A stretch of 64,000 nucleotides of DNA from Pomphorhynchus laevis. Taxonomy: Eukaryota; Acanthocephala; Palaeacanthocephala; Echinorhynchida; Pomphorhynchidae. The notes under the pieces were generated by a model. It did no database searches. It was not told the origin of the DNA and saw only the letters and a program-made list of their open reading frames with translations. The stretch spans positions 1-64,000 of the forward strand of contig WNNJ02001172.1 in assembly GCA_012934845.2 (NCBI GenBank). The letters are read 5' to 3'. This document shows, one piece after another, positions 1 through 11,246 of the stretch; the stretch's first letter is position 1; every line of letters starts with the position of its first letter. The position numbers were made by a program, and so were the translations under genes.

Positions 1-104
1 AACAATGAATGAAAATCTGTGTTCAAATTATCCATATTGAATATCACAAATTACTTCAAAATCAAGAAACTGCAAATAAACATAAAAGCTAAGAGGTTAA
101 AAAT

Positions 105-545
105 ATCTGAGTTACGATAATATACTGATGACAACATTCTCATTGCTTTTATCAGTTCAGCGTTACAGTTGATGTGCAGATGGTCTACTATATATCAAAA
201 ATGTGGGTTACGAGTCAATTGCGAAAAAGCAAAACATTTTGCTTTGCTTGTACTCGTTTTAATGAAGTGCCATTTATATCATCTACATAAATAATAAGAA
301 AATATCAAACGTCAATAGTGTCATCGAATATTTAGGATAAACCTTTTCAGCTGGCAATAGGCTAGACAAGGAAAAATCGATTATACTCTGCCTACAACGA
401 ATCAGTCCAGTTACATCCCTTGTGTTTACCAATAATGACCTTTTAATATCAGCTAAAATACGAATATACAACATAATAGTACCAAATCCTCTACTGTGTG
501 GATCCGAAACGTGAATTACAATTATACCCGACAAGCTACAGATAT
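105..545 (+). mobile_element. Decayed LINE reverse transcriptase fragment (RTE/I-like C-terminal part)
   Basis: Read across frames on the plus strand, this stretch gives a degraded RT palm motif (YTDDNILIA near 140-165), followed by GLRVNCEKAKHF (near 205-240) and, after a gap, KIRIYNIIVPNPLLCGSETW (near 450-515). This order (catalytic YxDD, then GLxVNxxKT, then a KxRIYNxxVxPxLLYGxETW block) is characteristic of LINE RTs of the RTE/I/R2 type. Several stops and frame changes show it is inactive. The 5' part lies outside the window. The clade assignment is tentative. Confidence 0.6.
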
Positions 546-1016
546 TATATCGTTATCTGTCAGGTTTGTTCATCAGATAAGTTATACATATAGCATTAGC
601 AACTATCAACTTTACAAAACTTGATTCCCCAGTATATCTTTATAATTTCGAAGCGACTGAAATTGTCCCATAGAGTGTACATATTGACCACAAACTATTA
701 AGTAGCGCAATGACGAGCACTCATAGGTCACTGGTGAGATTCAAACTTTGAAATCTAGACTATTTCAAAGTTTAACTTCAATTCTGTGAAAATCTTGCAA
801 AATCAGCTGAACAAATGACAATTAATGACTATAGGTAAGCTGAGGCAATACACACTTTGGCAGTACTGATTTTTAAATGAAACAATAATTAGGATTAACC
901 CCATAATCATTTTGTTATACTTGTGTTGCACTAACTCAAATTACTTGATTGAAGCTACATACATTGTACTATATAAAATTTTAAAAATGGAAATATATCG
1001 ATCTTATAATGAAAGT
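546..1016. other. AT-rich spacer, nothing recognised
   Basis: I see no reading frame, RNA or repeat that I can support between the LINE fragment and the first Naiad-like copy. It may be a continuation of the decayed LINE, but no motif remains. Confidence 0.4.
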
Positions 1017-2124
1017 TAAACCAAAATTAAAAATTAAACAAAAATTAAAATCTAACAAAGATTATACCATTTAGTAAATAGAAATATATGGGTAAAATTG
1101 AGTTATCAGAATCCTTAAATATTAATAAATCAAAATTATTTAAAGGTAGGGACATCTTTATTTAGACAAGTAAAAGGTGTTCTAAAGGGAGGTAATAGTA
1201 GACCAATTATAGCTGACTTAAGCTTTATAGAATATAAATTTGTTCATAACTGTGTAAAAACTAAATCTAAACTATATAAATATATGAAATATATGTTTCG
1301 ATACATTAAAGATATATGTGCATTTAATTGTAATAATTTTTATTCTATTAGTGAACAAATTTATCCAAGTAGTCTAATTCTTAAGAAATCCAATATTAAT
1401 GATAAATAAGGTATATATCTCCATATAAACATTAAATTAACATTAACTAAAGCTACTATTAATTTATATCGTAAAGATGACATTTAAATTTACAAGAAAC
1501 ATATTTTTGCATGAGCATTCATGCATACTATATAATATAAAATATAATACATTAAATAATGAAATTTTAAGAATTGCAACAATATGTAACGATATTGATT
1601 TCTTCAAAATCATTTAAATAATTAATAGATACATATTTTAAACTAGGTTACTATAAAAATAACATCAAGCAAAAATAGTAAAATATATAAATCAACACAA
1701 TAATATAAAGAATAAATTTAAACTCTTAAGTGGCAAATTTTATGGATGGATAATAAATAATATACTTTGTATTAGAATAAGATACTAGATAGTTTTTCAG
1801 AGGAAATACATCATTAGCATGTATTTGGCCCCGCTGCTATGTTGGGTAGAGGAATTAGGGGCCGAAACCTGATAGCATAGCAGTTCTCTCCATGATGACT
1901 CTAATCCTTATTCTGATACAAAGTCTGTTATTTATTAGTCAATTCATAAAAATTGACTTATTTTTATTTTTTATTTCATTATTTTATTTATTTTTACTTG
2001 ATTTAAATTATATAAAATCTATAAAATTTTTATATTAATTAATTTTATTATTTAATATATTAACTTTTATTTAGCAATTATTTTTTATTTGATAATATAA
2101 AATACGTAGACTCAGTTAGCTTAT
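1017..2124 (+). mobile_element. Naiad-like PLE copy N1, 5'-truncated (RT core plus 3' UTR)
   Basis: The coding part (about 1075-1560) matches the RT of better-preserved copies in this window. It keeps a degenerate motif B (GVLKGGNSRPIIAD) and a motif C region (FRYIKDIC). After it comes the family's 3' UTR (about 1560-2124), with the conserved GC-rich block at 1797-1960 and the terminal 20-mer ACGTAGACTCAGTTAGCTTA-like end near 2105-2122. The frame is broken in several places. 5' truncation with a shared 3' end fits target-primed reverse transcription. Confidence 0.8.
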
Positions 2125-2157
2125 TTTATTTACTCAGTATTTTTATTAATCCGACTA

Positions 2158-2292
2158 ATAGATAATTATATCACCTAATTTACAAAGATTGGAAGTCATT
2201 AGGAAATGAGGTTATCAGGTTTTTGCCCTATTCTTCCACCCAACATAACATCACGACCACATGTATGCTAAATATTTTTTGAAATTTTTTTA
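2158..2292 (-). repeat. Strongly decayed Naiad-like 3' UTR fragment (N2)
   Basis: The minus strand of this segment aligns loosely with the conserved block of the family 3' UTR: on the plus strand, GTCATTAGGAAATGAGGTTATCAGG followed by ACCCAACATA and ATGTATGCTAA landmarks in the right order. It lies between two younger copies whose 3' ends face it, so it is probably an older insertion. Confidence 0.5.
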
Positions 2293-2371
2293 TTTTAGGA
2301 TAAAAATTTTTTGTATAAAAAATTACAATATTTTTTTAATTTTTTCTTTGTAATTTTTTTTGATATTCTAT

Positions 2372-4052
2372 AAATTAAATCAGCTAACTGAGTCTACGTA
2401 TTGTTATATAATTATAAATAAACAAAACATAATAATGCTAAATCAAAATTTAATAATTAAATAATAAAATAATAATTGTTTTTAGATTTTCTATAATTTA
2501 AATCAAGTTAAAATAAAAAATTGAAATTTAAAATAAACGTCATTTTATGAATTGGCTAATAAATAACAGACGTTGTATCAGAATAAGAATTAGAGGTCAT
2601 CAGGAGGAACTGCTATGCTATCAGGTTTCGGCCCTAACTCCTCTACCCAACATAGCAGCGGGGCCAAATACATGCTAATGATGTATTTCCTCTGAAACAA
2701 CTATCTAGTATCTTATTCTAATACAAAGTATATTATTTATTATCCATCCATAAAAATTTGCCACTTAAGAGTTTAAATTTATTCTTTATATTATTGTGTT
2801 GATTTATATATTTTACTATTTTCTGCTTGATGTTATTTTTATAGTAACCTAGTTTAAAATATGTATCTATTAAATTATTTAAATGATTTGGAAGCCAATA
2901 TCATTACATATTGTTGCAATTCTTAAAATTTCATTATTTAATGTATTATATTTTATATTATATGGTATGCATGAATGCTCATGCAAAAAATATGTTTCTT
3001 GTAAATTTAAATATGTCATCTTTACGATATAAATTAATAGTAGTTTTAGTTAATGTTAATTTAATGTTCCTATCTAGATATACACCTTCTTTATCAGTAA
3101 TATTGGTTTTGTTAAGAATAAGGCTTTCTGGATAAATGTGCTCACTAATTGAATAAAAATTATTAGAATTAAATACACATATATCATCAATGTGTCGAAA
3201 CATATATTTCATATATTTATATTGTTTAGATTTAGTTTTTACATAGTTATGAACAAATTCATATTCTATAAAGCTTAAAAACAAGTCAGCTATAATTGGG
3301 CTACTATTACCACCCATTGGAACACCTTTTACTTGTCTAAATATAGATGTCCTACTTTTAAATAATTTTGATTTATCAAAATATTTAAGGATTCTATTAA
3401 TTCAATTTTATCCATATATTTATATTTATTTGATGGTTTAATTTTTGTTAGATAGGCGTTATAATTATTATAACATATATATGTATATCTTTTCCGAATA
3501 TAAGATAATTTATTTTACTAACGCTTCTTTAATGTCTACTAAATCTAGATTTGTATAAAGCGTACTAAAATCGTATGTATTTATATTTTGAAAATTTATT
3601 CTTTTTGTCTGTTCTAAAAATTCTTTTGTAGAATTAATACTGAAATAGTTTTATACCAGTATTAATTTCGATTACCTTGCAATATTTTTTAAAATGTGTT
3701 TTAATTACTTTAAGTATTTTATTCATATAGACAGAAAGTGGTTTTAATGTACATTTAAAGCACTACATATGAACCTAGGTTTTATTGGATTTTTATGTAA
3801 TTTTGGATTCCAATATAATATAGGTATAGTTTTATTATCTAATTCGACCTTTATACCCTTTTTATCCATTTTAGCACAGTGACTTGTAATAATTGTTTCT
3901 AAACTCAACTCACAACGTTCATATGTTGGATTTACATTTAAATCATTAGAATTAACCTCTTTCACTAGTATATCATAATAAAGCTTTTTGCATATGAAGA
4001 CAAAGTTATTACTAGCTTTATCAATAGTTGTTATTATATAGTTATCCTTTTT
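2372..4052 (-). mobile_element. Naiad-like PLE copy N3 (RT plus 3' UTR)
   Basis: On the minus strand the 3' terminus (AATCAGCTAACTGAGTCTAC read on plus) is at about 2372 and the 3' UTR runs to about 2900. RT coding sequence continues to about 4052. Visible RT blocks are the PLE hallmark NPKLHKNPIKPRF (near 3790-3830), DFSTLYTNLD (near 3545-3575), GGNSSPIIADLF (near 3280-3317) and HIDDICVFN (near 3165-3195, where YIDD has become HIDD). The frame carries several breaks. The copy ends at 4052, abutting the oppositely oriented N4, so the two have outward-facing 3' ends. Confidence 0.85.
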
Positions 4053-6828
4053 TTACTAAGTAAAAACTGTAAATTATTTATTTTAGAACATATTATCGAA
4101 GAAAACATTTCAATATTAAATCAAAAACTATTAGAAAAATAAGATTTTTGGATTAAAACGCTTAATTCCATGTACCCATTAAAATTGAATGACGTGGTAC
4201 AAGGAATTGACAGAAGTAGTATAATACATAATAAACAACTATATTATAATAATCCGGTTAAACGCAAACCAAGAAGTCATGGTGATAAAAGGAATAGGAA
4301 AAATAGAGTTAAAAATATTAAAAAAGATATGTATATAAATGAACAATTAGAAATGTTAAAACAACTTTTAAGTGATAATAAGCTAAAAGATCTTTATGTA
4401 AATATAAGAAGTTTTTTTAAAAATATCATATGTTCAATAAATCAAAAATTAATTAACGACTATGATAGGCTAAGTTGTATAATAGACAGTTATTGTAATA
4501 CAAAATACTATAATCATACAATAAATGTAAATAATAACAATAGAAAATATACATTAACCATAAACTTCATTAATAAATGTATAGATAACATAAATATAGC
4601 CGGACTTTTAAATAATTCTAAAAGTAAAGAAATAGTAGGGTCAGATTTAAGTAAATATATTCCTAAAATAAGGTATAAACTCCTACCACCATTAGGACGA
4701 AAAATTTGTAATTATAATAAAGAATTAAAATCAATATGTAACGATAATATTAGAAACATAATGGAAACAGAATGCAACTGTAAAAGTCTTAGTTTTGATA
4801 AAATAAATGAACATATATGTACCCATAATCTAGAATTAATTGAAAATTGTGAATTAAGAAAGCTGCTATCAAAAGGGTATAAATATAGATTAAATAACAA
4901 CAACGACAAAAATAATATTTACAGTTCGTTATATAATAACTTAAATGATTAATTTAGTAAGCTGATTAATAGTGAAAGCTCGAATATATCTAAGATAAAA
5001 ATTTGGAAAGATTATATATTTGATAAAATTAAAAATAAAATGAAAATAACAAACAATTATAAAAGGAAAGATCAAATTAAAAAAGATATGTATAAAGAAC
5101 TTACTAAATTAAAGGATAACTATATAATAACAACTATTGATAAAGCTAGTAATAACTTTGTCTTCATATGCAAAAAGCTTTATTATGATATACTAATGAA
5201 GAGGTTAATTCTAATGATTTAAATGTAAATCCAACATATGAACGTAGTGAGTTGAGTTAGAAACAATTATTACAAGTCACTGTTCTATAATGGATAAAAA
5301 GGTATAAAGGTTGAATTAGATAATAAAACTATACCTATATTATATTGGAATCCAAAATTACATAAAAATCCAATAAAACCTAGGTTCATATGTAGTGCGT
5401 TTAAATGTACATTAAAACCACTTTCTGTCTATATGAATAAAATACTTAAAGTAATTAAAGCACATTTTAAAAAATATTGCAAGGTAATCGAAATTAATAC
5501 TGGTATAAAACACTATTTCAGTATTAATTCTACAAGAGAATTTTTAGAACAGAAAAAAGGAATAAATTTTCAAAATATAAATACATACGATTTTAGTACG
5601 CTTTATACAAATCTAGATTTAGTAGATATTAAAGAAGCGTTAGTAAAATTAATTAACCTTATATTCGGAAAATGATATGCATATATATGTTATAATAATT
5701 ATAACGCCTATATAACAAAAATTAAACCATCAAATAAATATAAATATATGGATAAAATTGAATTAATAGAATCCTTAAATATTTTGATAAATCAAAATTA
5801 TTTAAAAGTAGGGACATCTATATTTAGACAAGTAAAAGGTGTTCCAATGGGTGGTAATAGTAGCCCAATTATAGCTGACTTGTTTTTAAGCTTTATAGAA
5901 TATGAATTTGTTCATAACTGTGTAAAAACTATATCTAAACAATATAAATATATGAAATATATGTTTCGATACATTGATGATATATGTGTATTTAATTCTA
6001 ATAATTTTTATTCAATTAGTGAGCACATTTATCCAGAAAGCCTTTTTCTTAACAAAACCAATATTACTGATAAAGAAGGTGTATATCTAGATATGAACAT
6101 TAAATTAACATTAACTAAAACTACTATTAATTTATATCGTAAAGATGACATATTTAAATTTACAAGAAACATATTTTTTTGCATGAGCATTCATGCATAC
6201 CATATAATATAAAATATAATACATTAAATAATGAAATTTTAAGAATTGCAACAATATGTAATGATATTGACTTTCTTCAAAATCATTTAAATAATTTAAT
6301 AGATACATATTTTAAACTAGGTTACTATAAAATAACATCAAGCAGAAAATAGTAAAATATATAAATCAACACATAATATAAAGAATAAATTTAAACTCTT
6401 AAGTGGCAAATTTTTATGGATGGATAATAAATAATATACTTTGCATTAGAATAAGATACTAGATAGTTGTTTCAGAGGAAATACATCATTAGCATGTATT
6501 TGGCCCCGCTGCTATGTTGGGTAGAGGAGTTGGGGGCCGAAACCTGATAGCATAGCAGTTCCTCCTGATGACCTCTAATTCTTATTCTGATATAACGTCT
6601 GTTATTTATTAGTCAATTCATAAAAATGACGTTTATTTTAAATTTTATTTTTTATTTTTTATTTTTATTTTTTTATTTTTTAACTTGATTTAAATTATAG
6701 AAAATCTAAAAACAATTATTAATTTTATTATTTAATTATTAAATTTTGATTTAGCATTATTATGTTTTGTTTATTTTATAATTATATAACAATACGTAGA
6801 CTCAGTTAGCTGATTTAATTTCTTTATA
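4053..6828 (+). mobile_element. Naiad-like PLE copy N4 (endonuclease C-terminus, linker, RT, 3' UTR)
   Basis: This plus-strand copy starts inside the GIY-YIG endonuclease C-terminus (near 4060-4150). It runs through the linker/N-terminal RT extension (longest frame 4170-4952, 260 codons, with LPPLGRKICNYN) and the RT (NPKLHKNPIKPRF near 5350-5385, DFSTLYTNLD near 5595, VPMGGNSSPIIAD near 5845-5880, intact FRYIDDICVFN near 5965-5995) into a complete 3' UTR (about 6215-6828). It keeps the catalytic YIDD pair that is changed in N3 and N8. A handful of frame breaks separate the coding pieces, so it is not active as it stands. Family RTs act in nuclear target-primed reverse transcription. Confidence 0.87.
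5748..6212 (+). pseudogene. RT palm-domain segment of N4 with intact YIDD
   Basis: This 154-codon open frame covers the RT palm: VPMGGNSSPIIADLFLSF (motif B, about residues 33-50) and FRYIDDICVF (motif C, about residues 72-81), followed by the motif D/E region. It is the best-preserved catalytic segment of this PLE family in the window. It is part of a longer, broken polyprotein and is not an independent gene. Confidence 0.8.
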
Positions 6829-8190
6829 CATATCTTTATTAATTTTATCTTTCCTTTTATAATTGTTTGTTATTTTCATTTTATTTTTAATTTTATCAAA
6901 TATATAATCTTTCCAAATTTTATCTTAGATATATTCGAGCTTTCACTATTAATCAGCTTACTAAAGTAATCATTTAAGTTATTATATAACGTACTGTAAA
7001 TTTTATTTTTGTCGTTGGTGTTTTTTAATCTATATTTATACCCTTTTGATAGCAGCTTTCTTAATTCACAATTTTCAATTAATTCTAGATTATGGGTACA
7101 TATATGTTCATTTATTTTATCAAAACTAAGACTTTTACATTGCAAACACAATTGCATTCTGTTTCCATTATGTTTCTAATATTATCGTTACATATTGATT
7201 TTAATTCTTTATTATAATTACAAATTTTTCGTCCTAATGGTGGTAGGAGTTTATACCTTATTTTAGGAATATATTTACTTAAATCTGACCCTATTATTTC
7301 TTTACTTTTAGAATTATTTAAAAGTCCGGCTATATTTATGTTATCTATACATTTATTAATGAAGTTTATGGTTAATGTATATTTTCTATTGTTATTATTT
7401 ACATTTATTGTATGATTATAGTATTTTGTATTACAATAACTGTCTATTATACAACTTAGCCTATCATAGTCGTTAATTAATTTTTGATTTATTGAACATA
7501 TGATATCTTTAGAAAAACTTCTTATATTTACATAAAGATCTTTTAGCTTATTATCACTTAAAAGTTGTTTTAACATTTCTAATTGTTCATTTATATACAT
7601 ATCTTTTTTAATATTTTTAACTCTATTTTTCCTATTCCTTTTATCACCATGACTTCTTGGTTTGCGTTTAACCGGATTATTATAATATAGTTGTTTATTA
7701 TGTATTATACTACTTCTGTCAATTCCTTGTACCACGTCATTCAATTTTAATGGGTACATGGAATTAAGCGTTTTAATCCAAAAATCTTATTTTTCTAATA
7801 GTTTTTGATTTAATATTGAAATGTTTTCTTCGATAATATGTTCTAAAATAAATAATTTACAGTTTTTAATATCATGTCCTATTAATCTCATATGTTTATG
7901 AAATATATTTTGACTATTATGCTGTATATTATATATGTGTTGCCTAATAAACCTAGTTTTTAACATTTGATATGTTTTTCCTATATATTGCAATCCACAT
8001 GTGCATTGTATTAGATACACTACACCTGCGGTATTGTTAATATTTAATGAAAAACATTTGTTTGTCGTATTACTTACGATACAATTATTATTATTTATAA
8101 CATCACAAACTATACAATTTTTTCTGTTACATTTAAAAGATCTAAAATTGAAATCATTAGTACTTACGTATTTTTACACATTTTTACTTA
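6829..8190 (-). mobile_element. Naiad-like PLE copy N5 (endonuclease and linker, 3'-truncated)
   Basis: The minus strand reads, 5' to 3': a Cys motif CNRKNCIVC (about 8150-8125); the GIY-YIG endonuclease VVYLIQCTCGLQYIGKT (about 8030-7985) with TRFIRQHIYN; then the linker and RT N-terminal region (frames 7759-7112 and 7157-6876). The RT catalytic part and 3' UTR are missing, because the copy stops where it abuts the 3' end of N4. This is one of two copies that show the endonuclease N-terminal to the RT. Several frame breaks are present. Confidence 0.85.
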
Positions 8191-9385
8191 ATCAATCTTG
8201 TCATTGCCGGATTAAGTATTGTATCGTTGCCGTTTGTTATATTGTGAGTGAGATAATCGAAGCAAACATTTATCGTTGCTGATCTTTATGGTATTTCTAA
8301 TTTCCAATTAAAACACCAGAGCTGGATTCTTTCACAACACTATTAGTACAACGTTTTGCTTGTTAATTATATATTTTATACGATATGCATATACATCTCA
8401 GATGCAGTTGTTGATGTGAGTGTTCATAAAGCATTCAAGTTGATGCGTGTGATCGTCAATATTTTTCCGTATGTGACTACTGTATTCAACTAGTTATCAA
8501 TTTTAGATGAATACAAGATCAAAAATGCTATCGATAAATCGCACCATGATAATATATCTGTTTTACAATTATCAATTATACCCTTTACTTGAATACACTC
8601 ATTTGTAATTGGTTTCCATCGCTATTCATCGGTGACTGCCCATCTTTACAAAATCGATCTTTTGTAAAATCGATATTGTTGTATTTCATATTTTAATGTT
8701 TCCTATGAATGTTTTCTGGTATGTGCATCACAAAACAACATACAAATAATATGCATCATTTGATATATTTCCACGTTCAAAGAATACAAGGCAAGTAAAA
8801 TAAATTGACAATTGAAATTGTTGCAGCCCAATCTTTATTAAATATTTATCGTTCTTATATTCACGTATTGGCAATGCTAACATATTGTCAATTGAATTAA
8901 ACAGGAAAATGTTTTTCAGAATTTAATATAATCCTCAGTCATTGTTACAATTGATTTTTTTGATGACACTACACGTTGCTTCAATCCTATAAGCAAACAG
9001 CAGTACGCTACATTTCAGTATTTGTAGATCTTATCAGCTACTGATCCAATACTTACGTTTCGGTCCTTTTAATGTTGGCTGACGATCACTCGACTCGTCT
9101 GCTTTTATTGGCATTTAGTTTTAATGAAATACTTTCGTCTTACATTTTCCAAATTTTATTGAAATGATTTCTGATTTCAAATTAGAAATATTAATTAATT
9201 GCAAAAATAGGAAGGTTTTCAAATTATATGTAGAACCTTCCTACCAACGTTGATTTAATTTAAAATTAAAGTTTTTCAAAATGTTCAAACTAAATAATTT
9301 TACCAAGCATTACAATCTTCATATGTTTCGATCCTAAGTTTGGAAATGTAATTATGAAATGTGACCCACCTATGTTTGTAATCGT
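8191..9385. other. AT-rich non-coding stretch
   Basis: No gene is supported. On the minus strand a short motif near 9050-9100 (GGACCGAAACG) recalls a PLE terminal-repeat core, but it is too decayed to assign. Confidence 0.4.
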
Positions 9386-9645
9386 CTTGAGCGTTTTGAT
9401 AGTCTGGAAGTGTAATCAACCTTTCGGGTTTTAGGTGAGTATCCGACATCGTGAATTGTAATATTGTCGAATAAACTGAAATGAAATACTAAGAATATAG
9501 GCTTTATTCTTAGTATTTCATTTCAGTTTATTCTTCCTATTTCATCAGATTATTCGACAATATTACAATTCACGATGTCGGATCCTCACCTAAAACCCGA
9601 AAGATTGATTTTACACTTCCAGACGATAAAAACGATCAAAACAAT
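9386..9645. repeat. Long imperfect palindrome with duplicated start of a short reading frame
   Basis: Two arms of about 110-125 bp face each other around position 9500. Each arm, read outward, carries the same short coding-like start (MSDTHLKPERLITL on the left, MSDPHLKPERLI on the right), preceded by TTCACG and an AT-rich leader. The right arm has about 20 extra bases near the centre (CTTCCTATTTCATCAGAT). It looks like two head-to-head 5' ends of one unidentified element. The host gene or element family is not recognised. Confidence 0.75.
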
Positions 9646-9777
9646 TAAAGGCATTGGTTCGTCAAATGGAGATATATTTTGGGGATATATATCATGAAGA
9701 TATATAAGTAATAAGTTATTAGTTATACATAAGTAATAACATATATGAAATAACATCAGTAAATGAATAAGACCATA

Positions 9778-9918
9778 TAGTTAAATACGTTATTAGCATG
9801 TATTTAGCCGCGCTGACATGTTGTGTCGTGAAATAGGGGCCCAATTCACAGCACGGCAGTTCTTTATGATGAACTCCTTTCCTTATTCTGATATATCGTC
9901 TGTTATTTAGGAAAATAT
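9778..9918 (+). repeat. Diverged Naiad-like 3' UTR block
   Basis: The order of landmarks matches the family 3' UTR (TTAGCATGTATTTAGCC, CATGTTG, GGGGCCCAA, GGCAGTTCT, ATGATGAACTC, CTTATTCTGATATATCGTCT, GTTATTTA) with many substitutions. This is an old copy without coding sequence. Confidence 0.65.
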
Positions 9919-10655
9919 TTAGCCAAATACTGCCTTTTTCTGGTTCTTATGTTTTGCATAACTGAAGGTATTAGATACGTATGTGCTTATTTGGCTTTTG
10001 ACCGAGAATAATCATATTGCGAAATATAAAATTTTTATTTTTTTAGAAAAAAAATAAAGATGTGTAGTGCATAATACGACCTGAAATGTTAAATACCTCA
10101 TCAATAGACAATTGTTCATAACATATAAAAAGTTAACAAAAAAATTATGATAAAAATTATTTTTTGCGATAAGAACAATTTTTGTTCTCAAATTTTTCAA
10201 TCAAAAACGATTGTAGACAACGATTTTTTCATTTATCCATCCTTAATTTTTTGCATTTTCCTCCATAAAATGTTTTAATGAACGCTATTGTAACTCAATT
10301 CGCTGAGTATGACATCCTAGAAATTTAGAATAACATGTACACATGCTAATGAATCGTTGGTACCTGAGATTAGATCCACAAAAATTTTATGAACGCTTAA
10401 CCATTACGTGGTTGTAACCATAGTCTTCTAATTTGATATAACCTTTCCATCAATCGCTATGAATGATACTACCTGAATAAATTAGTTACATTTATCTTGG
10501 CTTTTGTTATATATAATTGATCATTACCAGGTTTGACATGTATTTGACATGTAGTGTCAGCATCGCGGCGATTATTCATGCATATCTCGAGCCTTTAATG
10601 ATAAATAATAAAGACAGAAACAATTATCTACATGAAATCTCCGGCCTAATCAATC
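9919..10655. other. AT-rich spacer, nothing recognised
   Basis: I see only short chance reading frames here. No repeat or RNA gene can be supported. Confidence 0.4.
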
Positions 10656-11246
10656 ATTAAATCAGCTAACTGAGTCTACGTATTTAATATAATTATAAAA
10701 TAAACAAAACATAATAATGCTAAATCAAATTTAATAATTAAATAATAAAATTAATAATTGTTTTTAGATTTTCTATAATTTAAATCAAGTTAAAAAAATG
10801 AAATTCAAAATAAACGTCATTTTTATGAATTGACTAATAAAATCCACATTGCTTTCACTATATACGACCTTGATCTTATTTTCTTTTGCCGCTTTTAGCT
10901 GTCCACCAGGATTATCACCGATTAGCAATTTATCTTGCTTTTTTAAAAACCATTCATAACATGACCTCGCGGCAGTAATTCCGCCAATCGGTTAGCATCA
11001 ATATTCAAAGTATTCTATCCACATTAGATAATTTAATGTGATACAACGTCTGTTATTTATTAGTCAAATTATAAAAATTTGTTTTTATTTTAAATTGTAA
11101 TTTTTTATTTTAACTTGGTATAAATTATATAAAATTTTATTTTTTTTATTTATAATTATTTATTATTAAATTATTTGATTTTTATTTAGCATTACTTTTA
11201 ATTTATAAATAATACAAAAAATGTAGACTCGGTTAGCTGATCTGAT
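10656..11246. mobile_element. Short fold-back unit with inverted Naiad-like 3' ends
   Basis: A minus-oriented Naiad-like 3' end (about 10656-10853) and a plus-oriented one (about 11037-11246) face outward and enclose about 185 bp. Both termini carry the family end (GCTGATTTAAT-type on the left, GTTAGCTGATC on the right). The result resembles a small terminal-inverted-repeat element built from PLE 3' UTRs. The enclosed sequence is not PLE; part of it resembles a host coding fragment (see separate entry). Confidence 0.7.
10850..10990 (-). pseudogene. Possible BRCT-domain fragment captured between PLE ends
   Basis: On the minus strand there is an uninterrupted frame of about 46 codons reading GGITAARS, then KKQDKLLIGDNPGGQLKAAK and IKVVYSES. 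The spacing GGxxT...LLIGDNPGxxLKxAKxxxIKVV resembles the core of BRCT domains (GGxVT...LVxGxxPGSKLxKAxELGIxII), as in replication factor C large subunit or DNA ligases. Neither the flanking exons nor the BRCT C-terminal Trp is visible. This is inference from a short match; it could be chance or an unrelated host exon. Confidence 0.35.

Noticed and set aside
6470-6560. HDV-like ribozyme in the same 3' UTR block
   Set aside because: The crossing helices recall the HDV fold, but there is no P3 hairpin, no P4 and no clear catalytic C context, so only a generic pseudoknot is reported.
6520-6580. GAAAC and CTGATGA in the Naiad-like 3' UTR as a permuted hammerhead
   Set aside because: Order and spacing do not give the three required stems; no stem I hairpin can form between the cleavage position and CTGATGA.
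9045-9105. GGACCGAAACG-containing motif as a PLE terminal repeat
   Set aside because: Too short and decayed; no CTGATGA partner and no attached element.
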